Numbered from the stretch's first letter, positions 35,197-44,093 are shown. The stretch is DNA of 64,000 bases from Rhodopseudomonas boonkerdii (GCF_021184025.1 NZ_CP036537.1:4588001-4652000), one strand, 5' to 3'. A program made the numbers and translations. The notes: generated from the letters alone by a model not told the origin.

Positions 35197-36213
35197 ATGG
35201 CGACCACCCCCTCTTCCCGCTCCGCGATAGAGATCGAACTGACCAAGCTGTCGTCGCCGCGGATCTTCCTGGTCCGCATGCTGGTGTTTCTGGTGCTGTG
35301 CGGACTGATCGGCACCGTGCTCTACAAGCAGATCGTCACGGCGTTCTTCGCCAATCCCGGGCTCAACGCCCTGATCGGCGGCGTCTTGTTGATCGGCATC
35401 ATCCTGTCGTTTCGCCAGGTGATCCGGCTCTATCCCGAGGTGCGCTGGGTCAACAATTTCCGCATCTCCGATCCCGGCCTCGCCATGGACCGGCGGCCGA
35501 CGCTGCTGGCGCCGATGGCCGCAATCCTCGGCGGCGAGCGCTCCGGCCGCATGTCGATCTCCCAGCAGACCATGCGGCATCTGCTCGATTCCATCGCCAC
35601 GCGCCTCGACGAGGCCCGCGACATTTCGCGCTACATGACGGGCCTCTTGGTCTTTCTCGGCCTGCTCGGCACCTTCTGGGGCCTGATCGAGACCGTAGGC
35701 TCGGTGGGCAAGGTCATCGAGGGATTGAAGGTCGGCGGCGATTCGGGCTCGCTGTTCGACACGCTGAAGGAAGGGCTTGCCGCACCGCTCGGCGGCATGG
35801 GCATTTCATTCTCGTCCTCGCTGTTCGGTCTCGCCGGCTCGCTGATCCTCGGCTTCCTCGACCTTCAATCGAGCCAGGCGCAGAACCGCTTCTACACCGA
35901 CCTCGAAGACTGGCTCGCCTCTACCGTGTCGGAATATTCCAGCTCTCCCGTCGCCGCTGCCGCCACGCTGCCGTCCGGCGCCCCTCCGGAGCTGCTGGAG
36001 GCCATCGAGCGGCTGCGCCGCTCTGTCGAGGACAGCGGCAATCGCAACACTTCCACCGCCATGGCGAATCTTGCCGATGCCATCCAGGGCCTCGTCGCGC
36101 ATATGCGCAGCGAACAGGAGATGATCCGCGAATGGGCCGATGGCCAGGGCGAGCAGAGCAAAGAGATCAGAAAGCTGCTGGAACGCATCGCGCGCCAACC
36201 GGAGAAGAATTAA
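35197..36213 (+). CDS. MotA/TolQ/ExbB-like proton channel protein
   Basis: 338 residues. TM1 near 26-46 (FLVRMLVFLVLCGLIGTVLY), a second hydrophobic stretch near 55-75, a cytoplasmic segment, then TM3 (YMTGLLVFLGLLGTFWGLIETV) and TM4 (GMGISFSSSLFGLAGSLILGFL) carrying the MotA/TolQ/ExbB signature. The C-terminal tail is helical with repeated Glu/Arg (EAIERLRRSVEDSGN). It should form a proton-conducting stator with the OmpA-domain protein encoded 40 nt downstream. It is not a classical flagellar MotA (no flagellar genes nearby) and no TonB/ExbD/TolR is present, so the energised process is unknown. Confidence 0.88.
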   Translation: MATTPSSRSAIEIELTKLSSPRIFLVRMLVFLVLCGLIGTVLYKQIVTAFFANPGLNALIGGVLLIGIILSFRQVIRLYPEVRWVNNFRISDPGLAMDRRPTLLAPMAAILGGERSGRMSISQQTMRHLLDSIATRLDEARDISRYMTGLLVFLGLLGTFWGLIETVGSVGKVIEGLKVGGDSGSLFDTLKEGLAAPLGGMGISFSSSLFGLAGSLILGFLDLQSSQAQNRFYTDLEDWLASTVSEYSSSPVAAAATLPSGAPPELLEAIERLRRSVEDSGNRNTSTAMANLADAIQGLVAHMRSEQEMIREWADGQGEQSKEIRKLLERIARQPEKN

Positions 36214-36252
36214 CCGCCCTCGTCTTCGCGCCGTTAGGAAAAGACACAGACC

Positions 36253-37284
36253 ATGGCACTCGCACGCGGTCGACGCAATTCGTCTGAAATGAACTATTGG
36301 CCGGGTTTCGTTGATGCCCTGTCCACGCTGGTGCTGTCCATCGTCTTCCTGCTGTCGGTCTTTCTCGTCGTGCAGTTCTTCCTGTCGCAGGAAGTGACAG
36401 GAAAGGACAAGGCGATCGACGAGCTGAACGCCAAGCTGGCACAGCTCAGCGACATGCTGTCGCTGGAAAAGCTCGACAAGATCAATCTCGATGAGCAACT
36501 GAGCTCGCTGCGTGCCGGCCTCGCCGCAGCGCAGTCCGACCGCGACCGTATCAAGGGCCTGTATGACGGGCTTGCCGGCGCAGGCGCCGATGCACAAGGC
36601 CGCAACGCCGAGCTCAACAAGGCGCTCGACTCCGAGAAACAGGTTTCGTCGCGTGCGCTGGCGCAGATCGAGGTGTTGAACCAGCAGATCTCCGCGTTAC
36701 GCCGCCAGCTCGCCGCGCTGGAAGAAGCGCTCGATGCCTCGGAGAAACGCGACAGGGAATCCCAGGGGCGCATCGCCGATCTCGGCCAGCGCCTGAATGT
36801 GGCGCTGGCACAGCGCGTGCAGGAACTGTCGCGCTATCGCTCGGAATTCTTCGGCCGCCTGCGCGCCATTCTCGGCAACCGCCCGGATATCCGCGTGGTC
36901 GGCGATCGTTTCGTATTCCAGTCGGAAGTGTTCTTCGATGCCGGCAAGGCCGACCTGCTGCCCGAAGGCCGCGCCGAGCTCGACAAGGTGGCGAGCGCAC
37001 TGACCGAGCTCGACAAGCAGATCCCGCAGGAAATCAACTGGGTGATGCGCGTCGATGGCCATACCGACTCGCGCCCGATCCTGAACAATCCGCTGTTCAA
37101 GACCAACTGGGAGCTATCCGCTGCGCGCGCGATCTCGGTGGTGCAATATCTCGTTTCGCTTGGCGTACCGCCGCAGCGTCTGCTCGCTGCGGGCTTTGCC
37201 GAGTTCCAGCCACTGGATGCAGCACAGACGGAGGATGCCTACAGGCGCAACCGCCGCATCGAACTGAAGTTGACCGAACGCTGA
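36253..37284 (+). CDS. MotB-like OmpA-domain protein with long coiled coil
   Basis: 343 residues. One N-terminal TM helix (about 18-46: FVDALSTLVLSIVFLLSVFLVVQFF) is followed by a periplasmic coiled coil (about 50-190: KDKAIDELNAKLAQLSDML and RRQLAALEEALDASEKRD). A C-terminal OmpA/peptidoglycan-binding domain (about 215-340) has FFDAGKADLLPEG, MRVDGHTDSRPI near 267 and the terminal RRNRRIELKL. The first helix starts NYWPGFVDALSTL, as in MotB-like partners of the same family. It probably links the channel to peptidoglycan through an unusually long coiled-coil arm. Confidence 0.9.
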   Translation: MALARGRRNSSEMNYWPGFVDALSTLVLSIVFLLSVFLVVQFFLSQEVTGKDKAIDELNAKLAQLSDMLSLEKLDKINLDEQLSSLRAGLAAAQSDRDRIKGLYDGLAGAGADAQGRNAELNKALDSEKQVSSRALAQIEVLNQQISALRRQLAALEEALDASEKRDRESQGRIADLGQRLNVALAQRVQELSRYRSEFFGRLRAILGNRPDIRVVGDRFVFQSEVFFDAGKADLLPEGRAELDKVASALTELDKQIPQEINWVMRVDGHTDSRPILNNPLFKTNWELSAARAISVVQYLVSLGVPPQRLLAAGFAEFQPLDAAQTEDAYRRNRRIELKLTER

Positions 37285-37285
37285 G

Positions 37286-37723
37286 ATGGTGACGCTGCGC
37301 TCCTATCGCCAAGAAGACGAGAATGCCTCCATCGCGCTTTGGCTGGAGACATGGAAGCTTGCCTATCCCTCGATCGATTTCGACAAGCGGGTCGACTGGT
37401 GGCGCGCACGCTGGCGCGACGAACTGGTGCCGGCGGCACGGATCGTGGTGGCCGAGCAGGACGGTGCGATGGCCGGTTTCGTCACCATCGATGCAGCAGG
37501 CTACCTCGACCAGCTCGTGGTCGGCCCTGCATATTGGGGCAGCGAAACAGCGCGGCTGCTGATGGACGAAGCCAAGCGCCTCTCGCCAAGCGGTGTGACG
37601 CTGAAGGTGAACGCCGACAATGCCCGCGCGATCAGGTTTTACGTGCGCAACGGGTTTGCAAAAACCGGTGACGAAATGAACGCATCGGGCCGAGCCGTCG
37701 ATATCATGGCGTGGCGGCCATGA
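37286..37723 (+). CDS. GNAT family N-acetyltransferase
   Basis: 145 residues. The acetyl-CoA-binding strand and loop are visible (GFVTIDAAGYLDQLVVGPAYWGSETARLLMDEAKR), followed by VTLKVNADNARAIRFYVRNGFAKTGDE, the standard GNAT motif B. The substrate is unknown. The start (ATG 37286) is one base after the OmpA-domain stop, so it is co-translated with the stator operon. Confidence 0.9.
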   Translation: MVTLRSYRQEDENASIALWLETWKLAYPSIDFDKRVDWWRARWRDELVPAARIVVAEQDGAMAGFVTIDAAGYLDQLVVGPAYWGSETARLLMDEAKRLSPSGVTLKVNADNARAIRFYVRNGFAKTGDEMNASGRAVDIMAWRP

Positions 37724-37779
37724 ACGGCCGTATCGAGGCGGCGTTACACACAGCCCGCCCGCAACGACTCAGGGCGCGG

Positions 37780-38110
37780 ACTCATAACGTGCGGCCAGCC
37801 GTGGATGCCAGTCGGACGAAGGCAAGGTAGTTTCCCGCGAGCCTGTCGTAGCGCGTCGCCACCCGACGGTACTGCTCGATCCTGTTGAAGAATCGTTCGA
37901 CGCGGTTGCGCGCGCGATAGAGGTAAGGCTGAAGCAGATCGGATCGCTTGGGTTGCTTTTCGGCGGGATATTGGCCCAAGCGCTTTCTTCACGGCAAACT
38001 CCCCGATCAAGTCCGCGTCATAACCACGGTTCGCAAGCAGCATTGATCCGGATTTGAGACGAGACAGCAGTTCCCCGGCAAGTCGAACGTCGTGCGCCTC
38101 GCAGACTCAA
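37780..38110 (-). pseudogene. IS5-family transposase fragment, frameshifted
   Basis: On the minus strand two frames carry consecutive pieces of an IS5-type DDE transposase. HDVRLAGELLSRLKSGS and LLANRGYDADLIGEF (RGYDAD is the second-Asp block) lie around 38100-38000. After a frameshift near 37980 come YRARNRVERFFNRIEQYRRVATRYDRLAGNYLAF (Glu block) and the C-terminus. The N-terminal half is missing and no intact terminal repeats were found, so it is a dead remnant. Confidence 0.8.
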
Positions 38111-38143
38111 CGCAAGCCCTCTCGCCCAATTCAATCTTTCTGC

Positions 38144-38172
38144 TTGCAATTAGGAACCATTCGGTCCATATT
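38144..38172 (+). promoter_or_regulatory. tetR promoter with operator-like dyad
   Basis: TTGCAA (38144-38149), 17 bp, CATATT (38167-38172). Between them lies TTAGGAACC-ATTC-GGTCCATAT (38150-38171), an imperfect copy of the perfect palindrome at 38794-38817. The predicted start of transcription falls at or next to ATG 38179, so the mRNA may be nearly leaderless. Confidence 0.6.
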
Positions 38173-38178
38173 GCTTGG

Positions 38179-38787
38179 ATGATGGCTACCAATTCTCAGC
38201 TCCCCGTAGGCCGCCCCCGCGAGTTCGATCTCGATGAGGCGATAAGGCGCGCCATGCAGGTCTTCTGGGATCGCGGCTATCACGATACGTCGTTGCCCGA
38301 CCTCCTTGCCGGAATGGAGCTTTCGAAGGGCAGCTTCTATAAGGCGTTCGGCGATAAGAAATCTGTCTTCCTGCGCGCGCTCAAACTCTATACGGACGAC
38401 GGCGTGCGAAACGTCCAAGAGGTTCTTCGATCGGATCCTTCGCCGAAGGCGGCAATCCGCAACGCTTTGGTACGGTATGCGGATTTGTCTTCCGGAAGCA
38501 AAGGTGTTCGTGGATGTTTCGGTGTATTGACCGCTGCTGAGATGTTGCCGGCAGATCCAGACATCGCAGACCTGATCAAGCGTCTTTTCACCAGGCTTCA
38601 AGATCTATTCGCCGCCACGGTCGCGAAAGGGCAAGCTGCCGGCGAAATTAAGAATAGTTGCGACCCTCGTGTCATAGCGCACTTTATCGTCTCTCACGCC
38701 CAGGGCATGAGGGTCCTTGGAAAAGTTGGATCACGTCGCGACGAAATGCTGAAAAATGTCGATCTCGTGATGGAGATTGTTTTTTAA
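38179..38787 (+). CDS. TetR/AcrR family transcriptional regulator
   Basis: About 202 residues. N-terminal helix-turn-helix: DEAIRRAMQVFWDRGYHDTSLPDLLAGMELSKGSFYKAFGDKKSVFLRAL is the standard TetR recognition helix region. The C-terminal domain resembles the AcrR/YezE-type ligand domain (GVRGCFGVLTAAEMLPADPDIADLIKRLF). ATG 38179 is used, with a second ATG at 38182. The same palindrome occurs just upstream and just downstream of the gene, so it probably represses itself and the SDR-hydrolase-VOC genes that follow. It lies beside an IS5 remnant, so transfer is possible. Confidence 0.92.
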   Translation: MMATNSQLPVGRPREFDLDEAIRRAMQVFWDRGYHDTSLPDLLAGMELSKGSFYKAFGDKKSVFLRALKLYTDDGVRNVQEVLRSDPSPKAAIRNALVRYADLSSGSKGVRGCFGVLTAAEMLPADPDIADLIKRLFTRLQDLFAATVAKGQAAGEIKNSCDPRVIAHFIVSHAQGMRVLGKVGSRRDEMLKNVDLVMEIVF

Positions 38788-38793
38788 AGTTCA

Positions 38794-38817
38794 ATTAGGA
38801 ACCGATTGGTTCCTAAT
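38794..38817. promoter_or_regulatory. Perfect operator palindrome downstream of tetR
   Basis: ATTAGGAACC-GATT-GGTTCCTAAT: 10-bp arms, 4-bp spacer, perfect. Half-sites are shared with the imperfect site at 38150-38171. It sits 7 nt after the tetR stop codon and about 270 nt before the SDR gene. Most likely the TetR operator for the downstream operon. Confidence 0.7.
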
Positions 38818-38929
38818 AAGGTTGTGTCGAAGGTGCGCTTTGCGATCCTAGGAGGCTCAATGTTCGAAGATCTCGCAAGAAAATCGCCGGCCCGACCGCG
38901 GCGATGGCTTGAGCTGATCGTGCTTTTGC

Positions 38930-39085
38930 CGGGCGCGCTTTTGCCGCCACCTTGAAGCTGCCCGCGAGGGGCTCAGTAAAGCTGTCTCCGCCGGCCTCGG
39001 GGAAACGCACTGGTCGATGATGGCCGATATGACGGTTCGCGGCGGCGACAGTGTGGCGTCGCCTGAAAACAACTCGGAGAAGAAG
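38930..39085 (+). pseudogene. Probable remnant of an NAD(P)-dependent oxidoreductase 3' end
   Basis: Reading across two frames gives DRAFAGRAFAATLKL and then, after a one-base shift, REGLSKAVSAGLGETHWSMMADMT. This resembles the C-terminal helix bundle of 6-phosphogluconate/3-hydroxyisobutyrate dehydrogenase-like proteins (the AVAAGLGDEDWSA type). No start or Rossmann fold remains. It probably represents a gene once located between tetR and the SDR gene. Confidence 0.35.
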
Positions 39086-39087
39086 TC

Positions 39088-39912
39088 ATGAAAACTTGGC
39101 TCATCACAGGCTGCTCAAGCGGTTTCGGCCAGCGGCTCGCGCTCGCTGCGGCACAGCGCGGCGATCGGGTTATCGCGACGGCCCGCAATGTCACGACGAT
39201 CGAGGAAATGGCCGAACCTTTTGGTAGCAGCATGATCACCTTGCCGCTCGATGTGACGGATGCAGCGGCCGCCAAGGCAGCGGTCGCAAAGACGGTCGAG
39301 ATCTTTGGCGGGTTCGACGTGCTCGTAAACAATGCCGGCTACGGACTGTTCGGCGCAATCGAGGAAGGCACGCCCGAAGAATATCGGCCGATGTTCGAGG
39401 TGAACGTCTTTGGTCTGATCGAAACCACCAGAGCCGCCCTGCCCGTCCTGCGACGCTCGGGCGGAACGATCGTCAACATGTCGTCCGGCGCCGGCATCGC
39501 GGGCGGCGGCGGCGGTGGATATTACAATGCCGCCAAGTTTGCCGTGGAAGGGATTTCCGAAGCGCTCGCCGGCGAGCTGCGGCCCTTCGGCATACGCGTG
39601 CTGATCGTCGAACCTGGGCCGTTTCGCACTGATTTCCTTGGCCGTTCGATTACGATGGCGGCCAAAGAGATGCCCGAATACGCCGCGAGCTCGCGCAAGC
39701 ACTATCGCGAAACCAACAACGGGAATCAGGCGGGCGATCCCGACAAGGCGATCGCGGTAATCCTGCAGGCAGTCGACGCCGATGACGCCCCGCTTCACCT
39801 GCCACTAGGCCCCATCGCGCACGCGATCGCCGAGCGAAAGCTGGCTGCCTTCCGCAGCGACATCGACGCTTGGCGCGATGTCTCGATCGCCACGGATTTC
39901 GATCAGCGCTGA
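39088..39912 (+). CDS. SDR family oxidoreductase
   Basis: 274 residues. Classical SDR with TGCSSGFGQ at 7-15, NNAGYG near 88, Ser in NMSSGAG, and catalytic YNAAK near residues 146-150. The C-terminal extension (AIAERKLAAFRSDIDAWRDVSIATDF) is typical of a large actinobacterial/proteobacterial oxidoreductase subgroup without assigned substrate. First intact gene of the presumed TetR-regulated operon, 46 nt before the hydrolase gene. Confidence 0.92.
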   Translation: MKTWLITGCSSGFGQRLALAAAQRGDRVIATARNVTTIEEMAEPFGSSMITLPLDVTDAAAAKAAVAKTVEIFGGFDVLVNNAGYGLFGAIEEGTPEEYRPMFEVNVFGLIETTRAALPVLRRSGGTIVNMSSGAGIAGGGGGGYYNAAKFAVEGISEALAGELRPFGIRVLIVEPGPFRTDFLGRSITMAAKEMPEYAASSRKHYRETNNGNQAGDPDKAIAVILQAVDADDAPLHLPLGPIAHAIAERKLAAFRSDIDAWRDVSIATDFDQR

Positions 39913-39958
39913 GCGCTCGACATCGGCCTGAACGTCAACATTTGACTAGAGTGCAATC

Positions 39959-40807
39959 ATGATCGCAGCTTTAAAGGGGTTTACCCAGCAGTTGGTGCCG
40001 GCGAATGGCATCAAGATCAACGCCGTCACTGGGGGCTCCGGTCCGCCGATCCTTCTGCTTCACGGTTGGCCGGAGACGTGGTGGGAATGGCACGCTGTGA
40101 TGCCGCTGCTGGCCGAGCACTTCAGCGTCGTGGCGATCGATCTGCGCGGCGCGGGCTTTTCCGACTGCCCGCTGGACGGCTATGACAAGGCGACGATGGC
40201 GCGCGACGCGCACGAAGTCATGGTTGCGCTTGGGCATGAGCGCTACGCCGTGTGCGGCCATGACATCGGCGGAATGGTCGCCCTAGCCCAGGCCGTCCTC
40301 TATCGGGAGGCAGTTACCCAGTTGGCCGTCCTCGACGTTCCGCTTCCCGGCTGGACCGGATGGGAGGCGACGACCGCAAGGCTCTGGCACTTCAGCTTTC
40401 ATATGAACCGGGACCTGCCCGAGCGCCTGATTCATGGCTGCGAATACGACTATGTTTCGACCTTCATGGCAGAGCGGTTCTACGATCACAGCACCTTCGA
40501 TCCGGCTGATATCGAGATCTACGCCAGGGCGATGGCGCTTCCTGGCCGCACCCGTGGCGGCATGGAATGGTACCGCGCCTTCGCTGCCGATCATGCGGCT
40601 GCGCTCGCGTACAAGAAGCAACCGCTGGAGGTACCGGTACTTGGCCTGGGTGGGGACCAGCGGTTCGGTGCGCAGATGGTGCCTATGCTCAAGGAGTTCG
40701 CCACCAATGTGACAGGCGGCTCGATCGCGCGGTGCAGCCACTATGTCGCGGATGAGCGGCCGGATGAAGTAGCAGCCGCTCTGATCGGTTTCCTCAGAAC
40801 CAATTGA
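39959..40807 (+). CDS. Alpha/beta hydrolase (epoxide hydrolase/haloacetate dehalogenase-like)
   Basis: 282 residues. The oxyanion-hole motif HGWPETWWEWH is near 36 and the nucleophile elbow is CGHDIGGM (catalytic Asp near 101 by position). The cap is rich in Trp/Phe/Tyr (GWTGWEATTARLWHFSFHMN), and a late His is in RCSHYVADERPDEV. The Asp nucleophile, with HGWP, places it with epoxide hydrolases and fluoroacetate/haloacetate dehalogenases rather than serine esterases. It probably works with the flanking SDR and VOC proteins on a small xenobiotic or aldehyde. Confidence 0.92.
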   Translation: MIAALKGFTQQLVPANGIKINAVTGGSGPPILLLHGWPETWWEWHAVMPLLAEHFSVVAIDLRGAGFSDCPLDGYDKATMARDAHEVMVALGHERYAVCGHDIGGMVALAQAVLYREAVTQLAVLDVPLPGWTGWEATTARLWHFSFHMNRDLPERLIHGCEYDYVSTFMAERFYDHSTFDPADIEIYARAMALPGRTRGGMEWYRAFAADHAAALAYKKQPLEVPVLGLGGDQRFGAQMVPMLKEFATNVTGGSIARCSHYVADERPDEVAAALIGFLRTN

Positions 40808-40866
40808 ACTCAGCGCCGGCGCCATCGTGGGCCGAGCGGATCGACTAACTAAGAAAGGAGACTATC

Positions 40867-41397
40867 ATGACCGCACCCGTCATTCGCGGCGTCAATCATA
40901 TCGGCATCACGGTGCCCGACATCGAAGCAGCAAAGTCGTTCCTGGTGGAAGCTTTCGGCGGTCAGGTGATCTACCAGTCCTTCGGGCCGCAGGATCCGCC
41001 GCGGCAGGGACCGGAATTCGAGCGTGCAGTGGGGGCTTACCCTGGGACGGTCGTGCGCGCGCAAGCTATGGTGAAGATCGGGACCGGCCCCGACATCGAA
41101 TTGTTCGAGATGCACGGACCGGACCAGGCTCAGCCCATCCGGGCGAGCGACTTCGGCATCACGCATTTCGCGCTTTACACCGAGGATATCGACGCGTCAG
41201 TCGCGCGCTTCGAGAAGGCGGGCGGAAAGCCGCTCACGGCACCGCGGGCAATCCCCTATGCGACCGAAAAAGGCCCGGGCAACAAGGTCTGCTACTGCCA
41301 GATGCCTTGGGGCACAACGATGGAATTCATCACCACACCAGATCGCATGCCCTACCACAATCAGACGGACTTACGGAGGTGGCAAGACGGGGATTGA
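40867..41397 (+). CDS. VOC (glyoxalase/dioxygenase-fold) family protein
   Basis: 176 residues. Two VOC half-modules: VNHIGITVPDIEAAKSFLVEAFGGQVIYQ and, after IELFEMHGP, DFGITHFALYTEDIDASVARFEKAGGK, closing with GNKVCYCQMPWGTTMEFIT. Candidate metal ligands are His (VNHIG), Glu (IELFE), His (ITHFAL) and Glu (TMEFI). The reaction is unknown. AGAAAGGAG precedes the ATG. It is the last gene of the TetR-linked operon. Confidence 0.92.
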   Translation: MTAPVIRGVNHIGITVPDIEAAKSFLVEAFGGQVIYQSFGPQDPPRQGPEFERAVGAYPGTVVRAQAMVKIGTGPDIELFEMHGPDQAQPIRASDFGITHFALYTEDIDASVARFEKAGGKPLTAPRAIPYATEKGPGNKVCYCQMPWGTTMEFITTPDRMPYHNQTDLRRWQDGD

Positions 41398-41750
41398 GAC
41401 GAGCGGAGAGGGCGCCGGCTTTGAACGCTCGACTGCCGGATGCATGGCCGGCTCGGCGCATGAGCCTGAGACCCAGCGCACTTCCGCTTATGGTCTTTCT
41501 CGGAAGTTCGATAACGTCGGGCTTTCCCGTCGCCGTTGGGGAACAAGCGGACATCAGGTGCGCCCGCTCCTAGCAGGAAGTTTTATGAGTACGCATCCTA
41601 GCTTTCATACTCGCCTATATCGCCAACCATTTGTCGCCTCACGGTACTGCCTTATCCGTGTCTCGTTTTTTACGAAGTCGTAGAGCGCGAATCATTGTCC
41701 ACGCGATACGGCGTTCGTCGCGCGACATGTCGGAGTTCTGAGCAGGACGC
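41398..41750. other. Intergenic stretch, no supported gene
   Basis: About 350 bases after the VOC gene and before the convergent ABC exporter. Only short frames without ribosome-binding sites. No clear terminator was seen. Confidence 0.5.
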
Positions 41751-43610
41751 TCACACCCCGAACTGCAAGCGCGCCAGCCGCGCATACAGCCCGTTGGCGG
41801 CGACCAGCGACGCATGCGTGCCCTGCTCGACGATACGGCCCTGGTCCATCACGAGAATACGGTCGCAGGACAGCACGGTGGCGAGGCGATGGGCGATCAC
41901 CAGCGTAGTGCGGTGCTTCATCAGCTCCTCCAGCGCGGTCTGCACCAGCGTCTCGGATTCCGCATCGAGCGCCGAGGTCGCCTCGTCCAGCAGCAGCAGC
42001 GGCGCATCACGCAGGATGGCGCGGGCGATCGCAATGCGCTGGCGCTGGCCGCCGGACAGTGTCACGCCGCGCTCGCCGAGCGGCGCCTCGAAACCACCTG
42101 GCAGGCGACGGATGAATTCGGTGGCATGAGCGAGATCGGCGGCACGCTCGACTTCAGCATCCGTCGCATCCGGACGGCCGAAGCGGATATTTTCGCGTGC
42201 GGTTGCGGCGAAGACGACGGAGTCCTGCGGCACCAGCGCAATGCGGGCGCGCAGCTCCTGCGGATCGGTGTCGCGGATCGGCACGCCATCGACGAAGATG
42301 GCACCGGTCTTCGGATCGTAGAAGCGCAGCAGGAGGTGAAACAGCGTACTCTTGCCGGCACCGGACGGGCCGACAATGGCAACCTTTTCGCCGGCCTTCA
42401 CTGACAACGAGACCCCAGCGGCAGAGAGAACGCCCGGCCGTGTCGGGTACGCGAAGGAGACATTGTCGAATACGACATCGCCTCGCGCCGGCGCCGGCAG
42501 CGCGCGCGGTTTTGCGGGCGCCGTGACGTCCGACTTCACATGCAGGATTTCGAACAGACGCTCGGCGGCGCCCGAAGCCGCGGAAATCTCGCCCCAGACT
42601 TCGCTGAGCTGGCCGAGGCTGGATGCCGCGAAGGCCGCGTAGAGCACGAATTGACCGAGCCGGCCCGGCGTCATTTCCCCTACGGAGACGTCATGCGATC
42701 CGACCCACAGAATGCCGACCACGCTCGAAAACACGATGAAGATGATGATCGCCGTCAGCACGGCACGGGCGCGTGTGGCGCCGCGCGCCGCGCCATAGGC
42801 CTGCTCGACCTCGCCGCCGAACCGGCTGTTGGCGAGACGTTCATTGGTATAGGCCTGCACGGTGCGGATGGCGCCGACCAGCTCGCTGGCATAGGCCGAG
42901 GCGCTGGCCAGCGTGTCCTGCGCATTACGCGACAGACGGCGCACCCAGCGGCCGAAAGCGACCAGCGGGATCACGATCAGCGGGATGGCAGCCAGCACGA
43001 AGCCCGAGAGTTTCGGACTCGACACCACCATCATGGTGGCGGCGCCGAGAAACAGCACGATGTTGCGCAGCGCGATCGACACCGAGGCACCGACGGCAGA
43101 CTTGATCTGCGTGGTGTCGGCAGTGAGACGCGACACCAGCTCGCCGGAGCGCGACGTATCGAAGAAGGACGGCGACAGCGCGGTGAGATGCGCAAACACA
43201 TCGCGGCGGATATCGGCGACGATGCGTTCGCCGATGGTCATCACCAGATAGTAGCGGGCAGCGCTGGCGACGGCGAGCACCACGACGACCGCGATCATCA
43301 CGCTGAAATAGCTGTTGATCATGGCGATGCCTTCGGGGCTGAAACCGAAGTCGATCATCCGGCGCGCGGCGATGGGCACGATCAAGGTGGTGACGGCGGC
43401 GATCAGCAGCGACACCAGCGCGAACAGCGCGCGGCCGCGATAGCGCGCCACATAGGGCGCCAGCATCAGCAGCGGTCGCAGCTTCGCGCGGCTCGGCGCC
43501 GGTGGGGCGACCACGGCATCGGCCACTGTGGACTCTTCCAACACGGGCTCGGGCCGTGGAACCGGTGCCGGGGTGCCGCGGGATTGGTCGAGCCGTTCGA
43601 CTGCACTCAT
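41751..43610 (-). CDS. ABC exporter, fused membrane and ATPase domains (MsbA-like half transporter)
   Basis: 619 residues. A ~50-residue cytoplasmic leader and a six-helix exporter domain (for example [23 protein letters not shown] and [24 protein letters not shown]) are followed by the ATPase: Walker [10 protein letters not shown] near 413, signature [15 protein letters not shown] near 516, Walker [13 protein letters not shown] and H-loop VIAHRLAT. The closest general match is to bacterial lipid/multidrug half-exporters that work as homodimers. [18 protein letters not shown]-loop segment is present. The gene is monocistronic, divergent from rpmE. Confidence 0.95.
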   Translation of the reverse strand: MSAVERLDQSRGTPAPVPRPEPVLEESTVADAVVAPPAPSRAKLRPLLMLAPYVARYRGRALFALVSLLIAAVTTLIVPIAARRMIDFGFSPEGIAMINSYFSVMIAVVVVLAVASAARYYLVMTIGERIVADIRRDVFAHLTALSPSFFDTSRSGELVSRLTADTTQIKSAVGASVSIALRNIVLFLGAATMMVVSSPKLSGFVLAAIPLIVIPLVAFGRWVRRLSRNAQDTLASASAYASELVGAIRTVQAYTNERLANSRFGGEVEQAYGAARGATRARAVLTAIIIFIVFSSVVGILWVGSHDVSVGEMTPGRLGQFVLYAAFAASSLGQLSEVWGEISAASGAAERLFEILHVKSDVTAPAKPRALPAPARGDVVFDNVSFAYPTRPGVLSAAGVSLSVKAGEKVAIVGPSGAGKSTLFHLLLRFYDPKTGAIFVDGVPIRDTDPQELRARIALVPQDSVVFAATARENIRFGRPDATDAEVERAADLAHATEFIRRLPGGFEAPLGERGVTLSGGQRQRIAIARAILRDAPLLLLDEATSALDAESETLVQTALEELMKHRTTLVIAHRLATVLSCDRILVMDQGRIVEQGTHASLVAANGLYARLARLQFGV

Positions 43611-43798
43611 GATCTATAACCGTTCTTGTCGTTACGGCCTCATAGGCCCATGCAGCCGGCGTGGCAAATGACTTAGGTCGAGGGATTTGGGTCCATGACG
43701 ACAGGTCCTTGTCGAATGGGGCTTCCTGCGATATAGACGCGCCAAATCCGCCATCGAAAACCGTAAGATTCAGGCGCATCCGCGCCGAAGGAACCGTC

Positions 43799-44026
43799 AT
43801 GAAAGCCGAAATTCACCCGGATTATCATAACATTACCGTCGTGATGACCGACGGCACCGAGTATCAGACCCGTTCGACCTGGGGTAAGGAAGGCGACAAG
43901 CTGAACCTCGATATCGACCCGAAGTCGCACCCGGCCTGGACCGGCGGCACCACCCAGATCCTCGATCGCGGCGGCCGTGTCTCGCGCTTCCAGAAGAAGT
44001 TTTCGGGCTTCCTCAAGAAGGACTAA
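43799..44026 (+). CDS. rpmE: 50S ribosomal protein L31 (cysteine-free type)
   Basis: 75 residues: [29 protein letters not shown], then a [10 protein letters not shown] segment and [16 protein letters not shown]. The zinc-binding cysteines of the C+ form of L31 are all absent, so this is the zinc-independent form. ATG 43799 follows GAAGGAACCGTC. A stretch of ~190 nt separates it from the divergent ABC exporter and should hold its promoter. A strong terminator follows. Confidence 0.97.
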   Translation: MKAEIHPDYHNITVVMTDGTEYQTRSTWGKEGDKLNLDIDPKSHPAWTGGTTQILDRGGRVSRFQKKFSGFLKKD

Positions 44027-44057
44027 GTTCTTCCGTCTGCCCAGCTTCCAGCCTTTC

Positions 44058-44088
44058 AAACGCCCCGCTCAGGCGGGGCGTTTGTTTT
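44058..44088 (+). terminator. rho-independent terminator after rpmE
   Basis: AAACGCCCCGC (44058-44068), loop TCAG, GCGGGGCGTTT (44073-44083), then TGTTTT. An 11-bp perfect stem with a T-run. It may also stop the convergent acyltransferase transcript. Confidence 0.9.
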
Positions 44089-44093
44089 GGGCG

